Assembly: GCF_001668725.1 (NCBI RefSeq)
Contig: NZ_LZKL01000124.1
Coordinates: forward strand, 53,720-117,719
DNA: 64,000 bases
Direction of reading: 5' to 3'
Source: Mycobacterium sp. E787
GTDB taxonomy: Bacteria > Actinomycetota > Actinomycetes > Mycobacteriales > Mycobacteriaceae
Under the pieces are notes generated by a model. The model worked only from the letters and a program-made list of their open reading frames with translations, was not told where the DNA came from and did not search any database. The translations under genes were made by a program, and so were the position numbers. Below are positions 1 through 8,889 of this stretch, piece after piece; position 1 is the stretch's first letter; every line of letters starts with the position of its first letter.

Positions 1-1303
1 ACCAGGGCAGCCACCCCGCGCAATAACCGGTCAGCACGGCCGCATAGCGCCAGTCGCGGCGAATCATCATGCGCCACAGGGCGTACAGCAGCACCGGAAC
101 GGAGAGCCACCACATCGCGGGGGTGCCCACGAGCATCTCCGCCTTGACGCACGACTGCGGCCCGCAGCCGGGCACGTTCTGCTGGTCGATCGCATACAGC
201 ACCGGCCGCAACGACATCGGCCAGCTCCACGGTTTGGATTCCCAGGGGTGGTAGTTGCCGGCGGAGTTCGTCAGGCCCGCGTGAAACTGGAAGGCCTTGG
301 CGGTGTAGTGCCACAGGGACCGGATCGCGTCGGGCATGGGAACGACGGAGTGCGGGCCGATCGACAGGCCCACCTCGTGGCGGTCGATCGCGGTCTCGGA
401 AGCGAACCACGGCGCGTAGCTGGCCAGGTAGACCCCGAACGGGATGAGCGCCAACGCATACGCCGTGGGGATCAGGTCGCGTCGAAGCGTACCCAGCCAC
501 GGCCTGGTCACCTGGTACTGGCGGCGCGCCGCCACGTCGAACGCCAGCGACATCGCGCCGAAGAACACCACGAAGTACAGGCCGGACCACTTTGTCCCGC
601 AAGCCAATCCGAGCATGAGGCCGGCCAGGAAACGCCACCAGCGCACACCCAGCCGCGGGCCCCACAGGGTCTCGGCGCTGCGGCCCTCCGACAGGGCGAC
701 GTGCAGCCGCAGGCGCACCTGATCGCGGTCGACGATGAGCGCGCCGAACGCCGCGACCACGAAGAACGTCAGGATGCCGTCGAGCAGGGCGGTGCGCGCG
801 GTCACGAAGCTGACGCCGTCGCAGATGACCAGCACGCCGGCGATCGCGCCGACCAGCGTCGAGCGGCTGATCCGGCGCACGATCCGCGTCACCAGCACCA
901 CCATGACCACGCCCAGCAGCGCGCCGGCGAACCGCCAGCCGACGCCGTTGTAACCGAAGAGCGCCTCGCCGATCGCGATGAGCTGCTTGCCCACCGGGGG
1001 GTGGACCACCAGCCCGAACCCGGGGTTGTCCTCCACCCCGTGGTTGTGCAGCACCTGCCAGGCCTGCGGCGCGTAGTGCTTCTCGTCGAAGACGGGGGTG
1101 CCGGCGTCGGTCGGCGAGCCCAGGTTGAGGAACCGGGTGACCGTCGCCAGCAGGGTGACCACGCCGGTCACGACCCAGCCGCGGATGGTGTCGGCCGGCC
1201 CGAAGTCCGCGACCGGGGCCAGCGGCCCCGGGCTGACCACGGGGACGACGCGCTCGTCCCGGTTTTCGAAGACGACGGGGCTTTCGCGGGGCGGGGCGGA
1301 CAT
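1..1303 (-). CDS. pmt: Protein O-mannosyltransferase Pmt, 3' end cut by window edge
   Basis: Membrane GT-C enzyme that moves mannose from polyprenyl-phosphate-mannose to Ser/Thr of exported proteins. The minus strand reads open from 1303 to the window edge, about 434 codons. The N-terminus has the acidic catalytic motif in FDEKHYAPQAW after the first membrane segment, then VVHPPVGKQLI, both typical of Pmt (Rv1002c). The C-terminal part lies outside the window. An in-frame ATG at 1330 would add nine residues and would share bases with the rsmI start on the other strand. Neither start has a well-spaced ribosome binding site. Family assignment is secure; the start is uncertain. Confidence 0.9.
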   Translation of the reverse strand, partial: MSAPPRESPVVFENRDERVVPVVSPGPLAPVADFGPADTIRGWVVTGVVTLLATVTRFLNLGSPTDAGTPVFDEKHYAPQAWQVLHNHGVEDNPGFGLVVHPPVGKQLIAIGEALFGYNGVGWRFAGALLGVVMVVLVTRIVRRISRSTLVGAIAGVLVICDGVSFVTARTALLDGILTFFVVAAFGALIVDRDQVRLRLHVALSEGRSAETLWGPRLGVRWWRFLAGLMLGLACGTKWSGLYFVVFFGAMSLAFDVAARRQYQVTRPWLGTLRRDLIPTAYALALIPFGVYLASYAPWFASETAIDRHEVGLSIGPHSVVPMPDAIRSLWHYTAKAFQFHAGLTNSAGNYHPWESKPWSWPMSLRPVLYAIDQQNVPGCGPQSCVKAEMLVGTPAMWWLSVPVLLYALWRMMIRRDWRYAAVLTGYCAGWLPW

Positions 1304-1328
1304 CGGTGTCGATCGTAGGCTGTCGGTC

Positions 1329-2165
1329 ATGACTCCTGGCCGCCTATTGCTGGCCGCGACGCCCCTGGGCCGGCCGGCGGACGCCTCGCCGCGCCTGATC
1401 GACGCCCTGGCCCGCGCCGACGTGGTGGCCGCCGAGGACACCCGGCGGGTGCGGGTCTTGGCCAAGGCGCTCGACGTCGCCATCACCGGCCGCCTGGTCA
1501 GCCTCTACGACCGGGTGGAGGCCGCGCGGGTACCCGGCCTCGTCGACGCGATGAAGTCCGGCGCGACCGTGCTCCTGGTCAGCGACGCCGGAATGCCGTT
1601 GATCAGCGACCCCGGCTACCGGCTGGTCGCGGCCTGCGTCGACGCCGGGGTCCCGCTGACCTGCCTCCCCGGGCCGTCGGCCGTGACGACCGCGCTCGCC
1701 GTCTCCGGCCTGCCGTCGGAACGGTTCTGCTTCGAGGGATTCGCTCCGCGCAAGAAGGCGGCACGCCGAAGCTGGTTCGCCTCGCTGGCCGACGAGCGGC
1801 GCACCTGCGTGTTCTTCGAATCCCCGCGCCGGCTGGCCGCCTGCCTGCGCGACGCCGCGGACGAGCTCGGCGGCGAGCGCCGCGCGGTGGTGTGCCGGGA
1901 ACTGACCAAGGTGCACGAGGAAGTGGTGCGCGGGTCGCTCGGCGAGCTGGCGGCGTGGGCCGACGACGGGGTGCTCGGTGAGATCACCGTCGTGCTCGCC
2001 GGCGCGACGCCGCGCGCCGACCTGCAATCCCTGGTGGACGAGGTGGAGCGGCTCGTCGCCGGAGGGGTGCGCGTCAAGGACGCCTGCAGCGAGGTGGCCG
2101 TCGGGCACCCGGACGTGCGTACGCGACTGCTCTACGACGCGGTCCTGCAATCACGCCGCGAGTGA
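1329..2165 (+). CDS. rsmI: 16S rRNA (cytidine1402-2'-O)-methyltransferase RsmI
   Basis: SAM-dependent enzyme of the tetrapyrrole-methylase fold that 2'-O-methylates C1402 of 16S rRNA; 278 residues, the usual length. The start gives MTPGRLLLAATPLG. Family motifs follow: AEDTRRVRVL, SDAGMPLISDPGYRLV, LPGPSAVTTAL and the EGFAPRKKAAR segment. It is divergent from pmt with only 25 bases between the chosen starts, as in M. tuberculosis (Rv1003). In-frame codons upstream of 1329 are open but do not resemble the family. Confidence 0.93.
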   Translation: MTPGRLLLAATPLGRPADASPRLIDALARADVVAAEDTRRVRVLAKALDVAITGRLVSLYDRVEAARVPGLVDAMKSGATVLLVSDAGMPLISDPGYRLVAACVDAGVPLTCLPGPSAVTTALAVSGLPSERFCFEGFAPRKKAARRSWFASLADERRTCVFFESPRRLAACLRDAADELGGERRAVVCRELTKVHEEVVRGSLGELAAWADDGVLGEITVVLAGATPRADLQSLVDEVERLVAGGVRVKDACSEVAVGHPDVRTRLLYDAVLQSRRE

Positions 2166-2178
2166 GCGGTCGGCCGGC

Positions 2179-3141
2179 TCAGGGCGTGCAGGCCTTCAGG
2201 ACGCCGATCCCCGGCGTGCACACCTGAGGGTGCGGCAGCGGCGGGAGTGGGGGCAGCGGCGGAGGCGGCGGCAGGGCCGGCAGCGGGGGCGGCCCCGCGG
2301 GGAGCGGCGGCAACGCCGGAAGTGGCGGTGGAGCGGCCGGCAGGGCGGGCAGGGCCGCGGGGACCGCGGGCAATGCCGGCAGCGGGGGCGCCGCGGGGAG
2401 CGGCGGTGCCGCCGGGAGGGCCACGGCCGGGAGGCCGGCCGGAATGGCCGCCGCCGCTGCCGGGAGGGCAGCCGCGACGGGCAGCACCCCCGGGATGGCC
2501 GGGAGACCCACCCCCGGAACGCCCAAACTGAAGTTGGCCGGCAGCAGGCCGGCGTTCTTGAGGTAGACCAGCGCGATGGCGGCGGTGCTCAGGCTGGCCA
2601 CGGCGCTGCTTCCGATGCCGACGACGCTGCCGCCCACGCCCACGACACCCTGGACCACCGACAGGGCCACAGCCGCGTCGTTGGGTATCGCGGCGGCGGC
2701 GGGCAGCCCGGCCAGGGCGGGCAGCACGAGGTTGGCGTCGGGCAGGCCGGACAGGTCGGGCGCCCCGGGCACGGCCAGGCCGGCCCCCGGAACGCCCACG
2801 CCGGCGCTCGGTGCGCCGCCGATGCCGGCTCCCGGCGAGCTCACCCCCGGCACCGCGGCCGCGGCCGCGGGCCCGCCGGGCTGGGGTGGACCACCGGGCG
2901 CGATCACGTTGCTGGCCTCGGAGAACGGTGTTGTCGGGCCGCCGGCCGACGCGGCGGGACCCGGTCCCGACGGCTTCGGCGTCTCGGGCATGAGAACCGA
3001 CGCCACCTTCTCGCATACGGCCCCGCCCGGGCCGCACGTCCCCGAGGCGGGCAGCGGCGCGCTGACCGAGGTCAGGGGCGTAACCGCCAGGGTCCCGCCC
3101 ATCAGGGCGGACGCTGCGGCGCCCAGAACGGCAATTCTCAT
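2179..3141 (-). CDS. Secreted Pro/Ala/Leu-rich low-complexity protein
   Basis: 320 residues. A short basic N-terminus (MRIAVLGAAAS) and an Ala-rich hydrophobic stretch to about residue 28 look like a signal peptide. The middle is Ala/Gly/Pro-rich. Residues about 220-305 are dense PALPPLP-type repeats, and the tail ends with two cysteines about ten residues apart (VCTPGIGVLKACTP). It occupies the place of Rv1004c, annotated as a membrane or exported protein. No enzymatic domain is recognisable; I infer a cell-wall or exported protein. It is transcribed toward rsmI (convergent, 13-base gap). The 146 bases upstream, to the end of pabB, hold no other gene. Confidence 0.75.
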   Translation of the reverse strand: MRIAVLGAAASALMGGTLAVTPLTSVSAPLPASGTCGPGGAVCEKVASVLMPETPKPSGPGPAASAGGPTTPFSEASNVIAPGGPPQPGGPAAAAAVPGVSSPGAGIGGAPSAGVGVPGAGLAVPGAPDLSGLPDANLVLPALAGLPAAAAIPNDAAVALSVVQGVVGVGGSVVGIGSSAVASLSTAAIALVYLKNAGLLPANFSLGVPGVGLPAIPGVLPVAAALPAAAAAIPAGLPAVALPAAPPLPAAPPLPALPAVPAALPALPAAPPPLPALPPLPAGPPPLPALPPPPPLPPLPPLPHPQVCTPGIGVLKACTP

Positions 3142-3287
3142 GACGGCCCCCTCAAGCTGTCTACGCGCGATCGGCGCGCGTCAATCCCTGAAGCTTAGGC
3201 AAACGTGACGCGTGGCGTGGGGCATTATCCGAAATTCACGGCGGCGGCGCTGATGTTTCACCTAACCGATCTCTGCTGGCCCACCTG

Positions 3288-4541
3288 CTAACCAACGGAC
3301 GCCGCGGCCGCCACGCGGGGCGGCCCGACGATCGGCGCGGCTTTGTGCAGGCACTCCTGCCATTCGGCGTCGGGATCGGAGTCGGCGGTGATCCCGCCGC
3401 CGACTCCCAGTACAGCGCTGCCGCGGGCGTCGAACTCGACGGTCCGGATCGCGACGTTCAGCTCACAGCCGGCGACCGGCGAAGCCAAACCGATTGTGCC
3501 GCAATATATTCCGCGGCGACTGTGTTCCCATTGTGAAATCAGTTGCCGGGCACGGTGTTTCGGGGTTCCGGTGACCGAGGCAGGCGGGAAGGCGGCGTCC
3601 AGCAGCGCCGACGTCGGGAGTTCGACGGGGACCTGCGCGGCCACCGTGGAAACCAGGTGCCACACGCCGGGGGCGCGCCGGACGACCAGCAGCTCGGGCA
3701 CGGTGACGGTGCCGACGAGCGCGACCCGGCCGAGGTCGTTGCGGACCAGGTCGACGATCATGATGTTTTCCGCGACCTCTTTGGCCGAGGCCCGCAACGC
3801 CGACGGCCAGGCGTCCAGCGGCAGCGTGCCCTTGATCGGGCTCGACGTCACGGCCGATCCGCGGCGCCGCAGGAAAAGCTCCGGGGACAGCGACGCCACC
3901 GCGCCCCACGCGCCCGCGACGTAGGCCGCCCGGGCCGGGGCGGTTCGCGCGACGCCGTCGGTGAAGAAGTCCAGCGGGGCGCCGGTGACCGTGCCGGTGA
4001 AATGCGTGCACACGCAGGCCTGATACACCTCGCCCGCGCGGATGGCCGCCAGGCAGGACAGGACGCCGCCGCGATGCGTTTCCCGGTCGGCGGCGCCCCA
4101 GTGGATCCGGCAGGCGCGCGCCGGCGCCGGCGCGGCCGTCAGCGCGGCGGTCAGCCAGTCGGGCATGGGCGCACCGGACAGGCTTTCGTACCACCACATC
4201 CCGTCGCGATCGCGGCGCAGGACGCAGTCGGTCCAGCCGCCCGCGGCCTCGGGGATCCGGTTCCCCTTCCCGTCGGCGCCGGGATCGGGGTAGGACAGGT
4301 AACCGACCCAGCCGCCGCCCACCGCCGCCGAGTCGCGCGCCGACGGGCACTGCGGGACGGCGAAGGCGTCGCCCGCGGGCACCGGCCGCGCCGACAGGCT
4401 GGGTGCGATCAGCGCCAGCGACCCGAACCACTCGCCGGTCAGCGCGGCCGGCGGCGGCAAGCCGAGCCGCGCGGTGGCGGCACCCACGGCGCGCAGCACG
4501 CGGGGCGCGGCGCCCAGGTCGCCAAGCCGGTCGATTCGCAC
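3288..4541 (-). CDS. pabB: Aminodeoxychorismate synthase component I (PabB)
   Basis: Chorismate-binding enzyme that, with a glutamine amidotransferase, makes 4-amino-4-deoxychorismate for p-aminobenzoate and folate. 417 residues from a GTG start. The C-terminal half carries the hallmarks: SSPIKGTLPL, NIMIVDLVRNDLGRV, the PASVTGTPKHRA loop and YCGTIGLASP. The N-terminal domain is short. In M. tuberculosis the equivalent is Rv1005c. It lies 18 bases upstream of nothing else on its strand; the next gene on the minus strand, the ECF sigma factor, ends at 4560. Confidence 0.93.
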   Translation of the reverse strand: MRIDRLGDLGAAPRVLRAVGAATARLGLPPPAALTGEWFGSLALIAPSLSARPVPAGDAFAVPQCPSARDSAAVGGGWVGYLSYPDPGADGKGNRIPEAAGGWTDCVLRRDRDGMWWYESLSGAPMPDWLTAALTAAPAPARACRIHWGAADRETHRGGVLSCLAAIRAGEVYQACVCTHFTGTVTGAPLDFFTDGVARTAPARAAYVAGAWGAVASLSPELFLRRRGSAVTSSPIKGTLPLDAWPSALRASAKEVAENIMIVDLVRNDLGRVALVGTVTVPELLVVRRAPGVWHLVSTVAAQVPVELPTSALLDAAFPPASVTGTPKHRARQLISQWEHSRRGIYCGTIGLASPVAGCELNVAIRTVEFDARGSAVLGVGGGITADSDPDAEWQECLHKAAPIVGPPRVAAAASVG

Positions 4542-4559
4542 CGCCCTAGCTTGACAGAG

Positions 4560-5462
4560 TTAACCGCGGCTGATGTCGCGGGCGCTGGCGAGGGCGGCCA
4601 GCTTGTGCGGGTTGCGCATCACGTAGAAGTTGGTGATCTTGCCGTCGGCGATCTCGAGCGTGATCAGCCCTTCCAGCTGTTCGCCGAGGTAGAGCAGCAC
4701 CGCCGGGGCGCTGTTGCAGGTGACCATGGCGACGCGCGCCCCCGCCATGGCCGCGGCCCGGCGCATCAACCCGGCGATGGCCCGGGCCACCCGGTCGGCG
4801 CCGACGACCGGCCTGCGCGCGGCGCTGACGATGCCCCCGCTGTCGGCCGTCCAGGTGGCGTCGGGCGCGAGCATCGCCATCAGCGCCTCCACGTCGCCGG
4901 TGGCCGCCGCGGACAGGAACTGGGCGGTGATCTCGGCGTTGCGCTCGGGATCCGCCGCGTCGAACCGCTTGCGTCGCGCCCGCACGTGTTCGCGGGCGCG
5001 GTGGGCGACCTGGCGGACGGTCGGCGCCGGTTTGCCGACCGCCTCGGCGATCTCGCCGTAGTCGAAACCGAACACCTCGCGCAGCACGAACACCGCGCGT
5101 TCGTCGGGGCTCAGGGTTTCCAGCAGAACCAGCATCGCCATCGAAACCGATTCCGCCAGAACGACATCCGCCGAGGGATCCTGGTCGTCGAGCAGCAGCG
5201 GCTCGGGCAGCCAGGGCCCCACGTACTCCTCGCGGCGGCGGGCGTCGGCGCGCAGCGCGTTGAGCGCCTGCCGGGTGACCAGCTGGGCCAGGTAGGACTT
5301 GGTGTCGCGCACGGCCGACAGGTCCACGGCCGCCCAGCGCAGGTAGCTGTCCTGCAGCACGTCGTCGGCCTCGGTCGCCGAGCCGAGGATCTCGTAGGCG
5401 ATGGTGAACAGCAGCGGCCGCAGCAACGTGAACCGGTCGGCGTGCTCGGACGAGCGGGTCAC
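4560..5462 (-). CDS. ECF41-type (SigJ-like) sigma factor with SnoaL-like C-terminal domain
   Basis: 300-residue extracytoplasmic-function sigma factor. Sigma-2 spans about residues 8-75 and sigma-4 about 105-165, with HTH ...YGEIAEAVGKPAPTVRQ. The linker has WLPEPL (84-89), a signature of this group. Residues 175-290 form a SnoaL/NTF2-like extension with DSGG (207-210) and NPHKL (284-288), variants of the DGGGK and NPDKL motifs of ECF41 factors. In that family the extension replaces an anti-sigma factor and modulates activity. The GTG start at 5462 overlaps the stop of the upstream oxidoreductase (GTGA), implying translational coupling. Not part of the M. tuberculosis locus. Confidence 0.9.
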   Translation of the reverse strand: MTRSSEHADRFTLLRPLLFTIAYEILGSATEADDVLQDSYLRWAAVDLSAVRDTKSYLAQLVTRQALNALRADARRREEYVGPWLPEPLLLDDQDPSADVVLAESVSMAMLVLLETLSPDERAVFVLREVFGFDYGEIAEAVGKPAPTVRQVAHRAREHVRARRKRFDAADPERNAEITAQFLSAAATGDVEALMAMLAPDATWTADSGGIVSAARRPVVGADRVARAIAGLMRRAAAMAGARVAMVTCNSAPAVLLYLGEQLEGLITLEIADGKITNFYVMRNPHKLAALASARDISRG

Positions 5463-6655
5463 CGCGGTCCCCGCAGCCCGACCCGCTCGTCGGCCGGGGA
5501 TTGCGCTGGCCGCGCGCCCCCCTTGAGCCAGAAGTACGAGCCCGGCTTGGCGGCCTCGCGCCGGATCGCCCACAGCGTGGCCTTGCACACGGTCTCCTTG
5601 ACCGACGCCGCGATGCGCCCGCCGACGTACAGGTCCACCGGGGTGTCGTCCTTGCGGGCGAGCTGAATGGTGGCGTGCGAGCGCCCCACGCTGATGCACT
5701 GGCCCGTGAACGCCTGGTTCAGCAACGCCGGGGTCTCTCCGGCGATGCGGCTGAGCACGGTGTTGGCGGCCTGGACGCCCAACGGTCCGGCGGCCTGGCA
5801 GCTCATCCGCAGCGGCCGGCCCGACGGGGCGGCCGCGTCCCCGGCGGCGACGATGCGGCCGTCGTCGATGCTGGTCAGCGTCTCATCGGTGAGCAGCCGG
5901 CCCACCGCGTCGGTGCTCAGCCCGCTGCGCGCCGCCAGGTCCGGCACGGTGAACCCGGCCGTCCACACCGTCGCGGCGCTGGGCAGCGCGGCGCCGTTGG
6001 TGAGCACCACCGCGTCCGGGCGCACCTCGGCGGCCGCGGCGGATTCGAGCACGTCGACCTCGAGGCCGCGCAGTTGCCTGGCCACCGAACGCCGACCCCG
6101 CCCGCTCAGCGACGGGCCCAGGACACCGCCGCAGACCAGGGTCACCGGGCGGCCCAGCTCGGCCAGCTCGGAGGCCGTCTCGATTCCGGTCAGCCCGCCG
6201 CCTACGACCGTGATCGGCGCGCTCAGCGGCAGGTCGGCGAGCGTGTGGTGCAGCCGCTGCGCGCTCTCCAGGTCGGCGACCGAGTGCGCGAACTCGGCCG
6301 CGCCGGGCACGGTCGGCGGCATCGCGCCGGTGCTCCCGACGGCGTAGACGAGGTAGTCATAGTCCAGTTCGGCGCCCGAGCCCAGCACCACGCGCCGGTC
6401 GGCGGGCTCGATGCGATCGACGGCGTCGACGATCAGCCCGATGCCCTCGCCCAGCAGGCTGTCGTAGTCGGCGATCGCGACGCCGGTGTCGGCGATCAGC
6501 TGGTGCAGGCGGATCCGCTCCACGAAGACCGGACGCGGGTTGATCAGGGTCACGTCGACGTCGGTGCGCTGCCGCAGACGATTGGCGGCCAGGGTTCCGG
6601 AGTATCCGCCGCCGACGACGACGACGTGGGTCTTCTGGGTGGCCTGTTCGGTCAT
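5459..6655 (-). CDS. NAD(P)/FAD-dependent oxidoreductase, ECF41 partner
   Basis: 398-residue flavoprotein of the NDH-2/AIF-like pyridine nucleotide-disulfide family. An N-terminal FAD Rossmann motif (HVVVVGGGYSGTLAANRL) is followed by a second dinucleotide motif (ITVVGGGLTGIETASEL, about 150-167) and a C-terminal FAD loop (RIVAAGDAAAPSG). It overlaps the downstream ECF41 sigma gene by four bases. ECF41 factors are typically encoded beside a carboxymuconolactone decarboxylase, oxidoreductase or epimerase, which is thought to be their target; this gene fits the oxidoreductase class. The substrate is unknown. The end is not followed by a membrane anchor. Confidence 0.88.
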   Translation of the reverse strand: MTEQATQKTHVVVVGGGYSGTLAANRLRQRTDVDVTLINPRPVFVERIRLHQLIADTGVAIADYDSLLGEGIGLIVDAVDRIEPADRRVVLGSGAELDYDYLVYAVGSTGAMPPTVPGAAEFAHSVADLESAQRLHHTLADLPLSAPITVVGGGLTGIETASELAELGRPVTLVCGGVLGPSLSGRGRRSVARQLRGLEVDVLESAAAAEVRPDAVVLTNGAALPSAATVWTAGFTVPDLAARSGLSTDAVGRLLTDETLTSIDDGRIVAAGDAAAPSGRPLRMSCQAAGPLGVQAANTVLSRIAGETPALLNQAFTGQCISVGRSHATIQLARKDDTPVDLYVGGRIAASVKETVCKATLWAIRREAAKPGSYFWLKGGARPAQSPADERVGLRGPR

Positions 6656-6692
6656 GTCTGTCTCCTACCTCTCACGGGATTGTTGCCCTTGA

Positions 6693-6719
6693 GACACCGG
6701 AGCCCGGCCGGGCGTGACA
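6693..6719 (-). promoter_or_regulatory. Candidate ECF41-dependent promoter of the oxidoreductase-sigma operon
   Basis: On the minus strand the sequence reads TGTCACG, 16 bases, then TGTC. The published ECF41 consensus is TGTCACA-N16-CGTC, so there is one mismatch in each box and exact spacing. It lies 38 bases upstream of the oxidoreductase ATG. This suggests that the sigma factor drives its own operon. Motif match is seen; function is inferred. Confidence 0.65.
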
Positions 6720-6755
6720 GCCGCGGTGCGACTGTGAGCTGTCTCACTTGTCGGG

Positions 6756-6791
6756 CCCGAAGACGACCCCGAAGACGACCCCGAAGAGGAC
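6756..6791. repeat. Three tandem 12-base repeats
   Basis: Unit CCCGAAGACGAC occurs twice perfectly and a third time with one change. It lies in the 363-base gap between the oxidoreductase start and the c-di-GMP gene, so it may sit in one of the two divergent promoters. The rest of this gap holds the ECF41-like promoter and no recognisable gene. Confidence 0.7.
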
Positions 6792-7018
6792 GTTGTCGGC
6801 GCGGGCGTGAGCGAGCCACCGCTGCCGGGCGCGACAGGCATCCGCGGTGTCCACCGTTCCCGTCGGGACCAGGCGTTACCGGGTCCGGGCCGGGTCGCAC
6901 ATGGTACGCTTCGCACCACTTCGTGACCCCGGACCGAACACTGACACCGCGAAATTTCCCGTGATTAGGCCCCGGATTGGCCAAGCCCAGCCGGGGCCCG
7001 TGCCCATCGGAGGAGTCC

Positions 7019-8884
7019 TTGCCGCGCAGCCTGGATCTCGTCGTGACTTCGGTGGCGACGCAGCTGATGGAGGCCACGGGATCGACCGCGACCCGGGTGA
7101 GTGAAAGGGTGCTTGCGCAGCTCGTCGAGCAGTTCGATCTGGACGCCAGCTTCCTGCGCCACCACGACCACGACATCCGTGCCTCGGTGTTGGTGGCGGA
7201 GTGGCCGCCGCGCACCGACATTCCGGACCCCGACCCGATGGCCGTCGTCCACTTCACCAGCGCCGACCCGGTGCTCGCCCAGTGCGAGCACGGGCGGAAG
7301 CCGGTCGTGATCCGCCCGGAGCAGAACAACCGCGCGTTGGGCCGCCGGGCGGGCGGGGCCAAGCAGGCGGCCTCGCCGTCGGTGGCCGCCGCCCCGCTGG
7401 TGTCGGGTGAGACCACCACCGGGGTGCTCGGGTTCGTCAAGAACGGCGCCCGGAAGTGGAAGCAAGAAGAGATCAACACGCTGGAGGCGGTCGCCGCGCT
7501 GTTCGCGCAGCTGCAGGCCCGCATCGCCGCCGAAGAGAAGCTGCGCTACCTGGCCGAGCACGACGATCTGACCGGCCTGTACAACCGGCGCGCGCTGGTC
7601 GCGCACCTGACCGAACGGCTCGCGCCGGGAAGCCCGGGCCCCGTCGCGGTTTTGTACCTCGACCTGGACCGGCTCAAGCCGATCAACGACTACCTCGGTC
7701 ACACCGCGGGCGACTGGTTCATCCGTGTTTTCGCGCAACGCATTCGGGTGTGCGCGGGAAGCGAGGCCATGATCGCCCGGCTGGGCGGTGACGAGTTCGT
7801 CGTCATCCCCGACCAGCCGACGTCGACGGGGACCGCGGAGGCGTTCGCCCGCCGGCTCGCTTCCATGCTGTGCGAGCGCCTGGCTTTCGGCGGGCACATG
7901 ATCACCCGCACGGTGAGCATCGGCCTGGCCGTCGGCATGCCGGGGCGGGACAACTGCAGCGATCTGTTGCGGCGGGCCGACGAGGCCGTGTTGACCGCCA
8001 AGCGCGCGGGCGGCAACCAGGTCGCGCTGTCCACCGACGACATGTCGCTGAAAAGCGCCTTCCGCAATGACATCGAGCTGCACCTGCAGGGCGACATCGA
8101 CAGCGAAGCGCTGCTGCTCCACTATCTGCCCGAGGTCGACCTGTGGACCGGCGCGATAGTGGCCGCCGAGGCGCTGGTCCGCTGGCGACACCCGATCTGG
8201 GGCCTGCTGTTGCCGGATTCGTTCATCGGGGTGGCCGAATCGACCAATCTGGCAGGGGAATTGGGCCGGTGGGTGATGCGCAGCGCCTGCGCCGAATTCG
8301 CCCGGTGGCGGGCCAATGGCGTTGGCCAGAGCGCGGTCCTGCGCATCAACGTGTCGCCCGTCCAGCTCATCACGCGCGGCTTCGTGCGCAGCGTCGCCGA
8401 CACCATCGAGGAGTTCGGTATCGACGCGGGATCGGTCTGTCTGGAGATCACCGAGCGGGCCGTGGTCCACGACATCGAAACCACCCGCAAGACCCTGCAC
8501 GAGCTCAAGGATGTGGGGGTCCAGATCGCCATCGACGACTTCGGCACCGGCTATGCGGTTCTGTCGCACCTGAAGTCACTCCCGGTCGACATGCTCAAGA
8601 TCGACACCGGGTTCGTCCGCGACTTGGGCACCAACGCCGGCGACCTGGCGATCGTTCGGGCGATCATCGGATTGGCCGAGGCGTTCGGCCTGCAACTGGT
8701 CGCCGAGGGGGTCGAGACACCCGCCGCCGCACTGACTTTGATGCAGCACGGATGCCACCGCGCGCAGGGCTTCCTGCTCTCGCGGCCCGTCCCGGGCAAC
8801 GCGATGGAGGCACTGCTGTCCGCGCGCTGGATGCCGATGCCGTTTCTTGCCGACCGCGAGGCGCTGTCGTTAGGCGCGATTTAG
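7019..8884 (+). CDS. GAF-GGDEF-EAL bifunctional c-di-GMP enzyme
   Basis: Similar throughout to Rv1354c, a cytosolic diguanylate cyclase/phosphodiesterase. A GAF domain occupies about residues 20-165. The GGDEF domain has an intact active site (RLGGDEF, 256-260) and DDLTGLYNRRAL; an RxxD inhibitory site is not visible before it. The EAL domain has EAL (384-386), NVSP, EITE, DDFGTG, DMLKID, AEGVE and QGFLL, so both activities may be retained. I place the start at TTG 7019, which follows GGAGGAG at 3-5 bases; an ATG at 6977 is in frame but lacks a site. The lipoprotein gene begins five bases after the stop. Confidence 0.92.
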   Translation: MPRSLDLVVTSVATQLMEATGSTATRVSERVLAQLVEQFDLDASFLRHHDHDIRASVLVAEWPPRTDIPDPDPMAVVHFTSADPVLAQCEHGRKPVVIRPEQNNRALGRRAGGAKQAASPSVAAAPLVSGETTTGVLGFVKNGARKWKQEEINTLEAVAALFAQLQARIAAEEKLRYLAEHDDLTGLYNRRALVAHLTERLAPGSPGPVAVLYLDLDRLKPINDYLGHTAGDWFIRVFAQRIRVCAGSEAMIARLGGDEFVVIPDQPTSTGTAEAFARRLASMLCERLAFGGHMITRTVSIGLAVGMPGRDNCSDLLRRADEAVLTAKRAGGNQVALSTDDMSLKSAFRNDIELHLQGDIDSEALLLHYLPEVDLWTGAIVAAEALVRWRHPIWGLLLPDSFIGVAESTNLAGELGRWVMRSACAEFARWRANGVGQSAVLRINVSPVQLITRGFVRSVADTIEEFGIDAGSVCLEITERAVVHDIETTRKTLHELKDVGVQIAIDDFGTGYAVLSHLKSLPVDMLKIDTGFVRDLGTNAGDLAIVRAIIGLAEAFGLQLVAEGVETPAAALTLMQHGCHRAQGFLLSRPVPGNAMEALLSARWMPMPFLADREALSLGAI

Positions 8885-8889
8885 CGCCG

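Noticed and set aside
1978..3198. Long plus-strand open frame antisense to the Pro-rich gene
   Set aside because: Arg/Gly-rich composition typical of a GC-rich shadow; the minus-strand frame has a signal peptide.
3543..5666. 707-codon plus-strand frame over pabB and the sigma factor
   Set aside because: No recognisable domain; crosses two genes with clear motifs on the other strand.
6756..6791. Short tandem repeats considered as a CRISPR-like array
   Set aside because: Units are 12 bases with no spacers.
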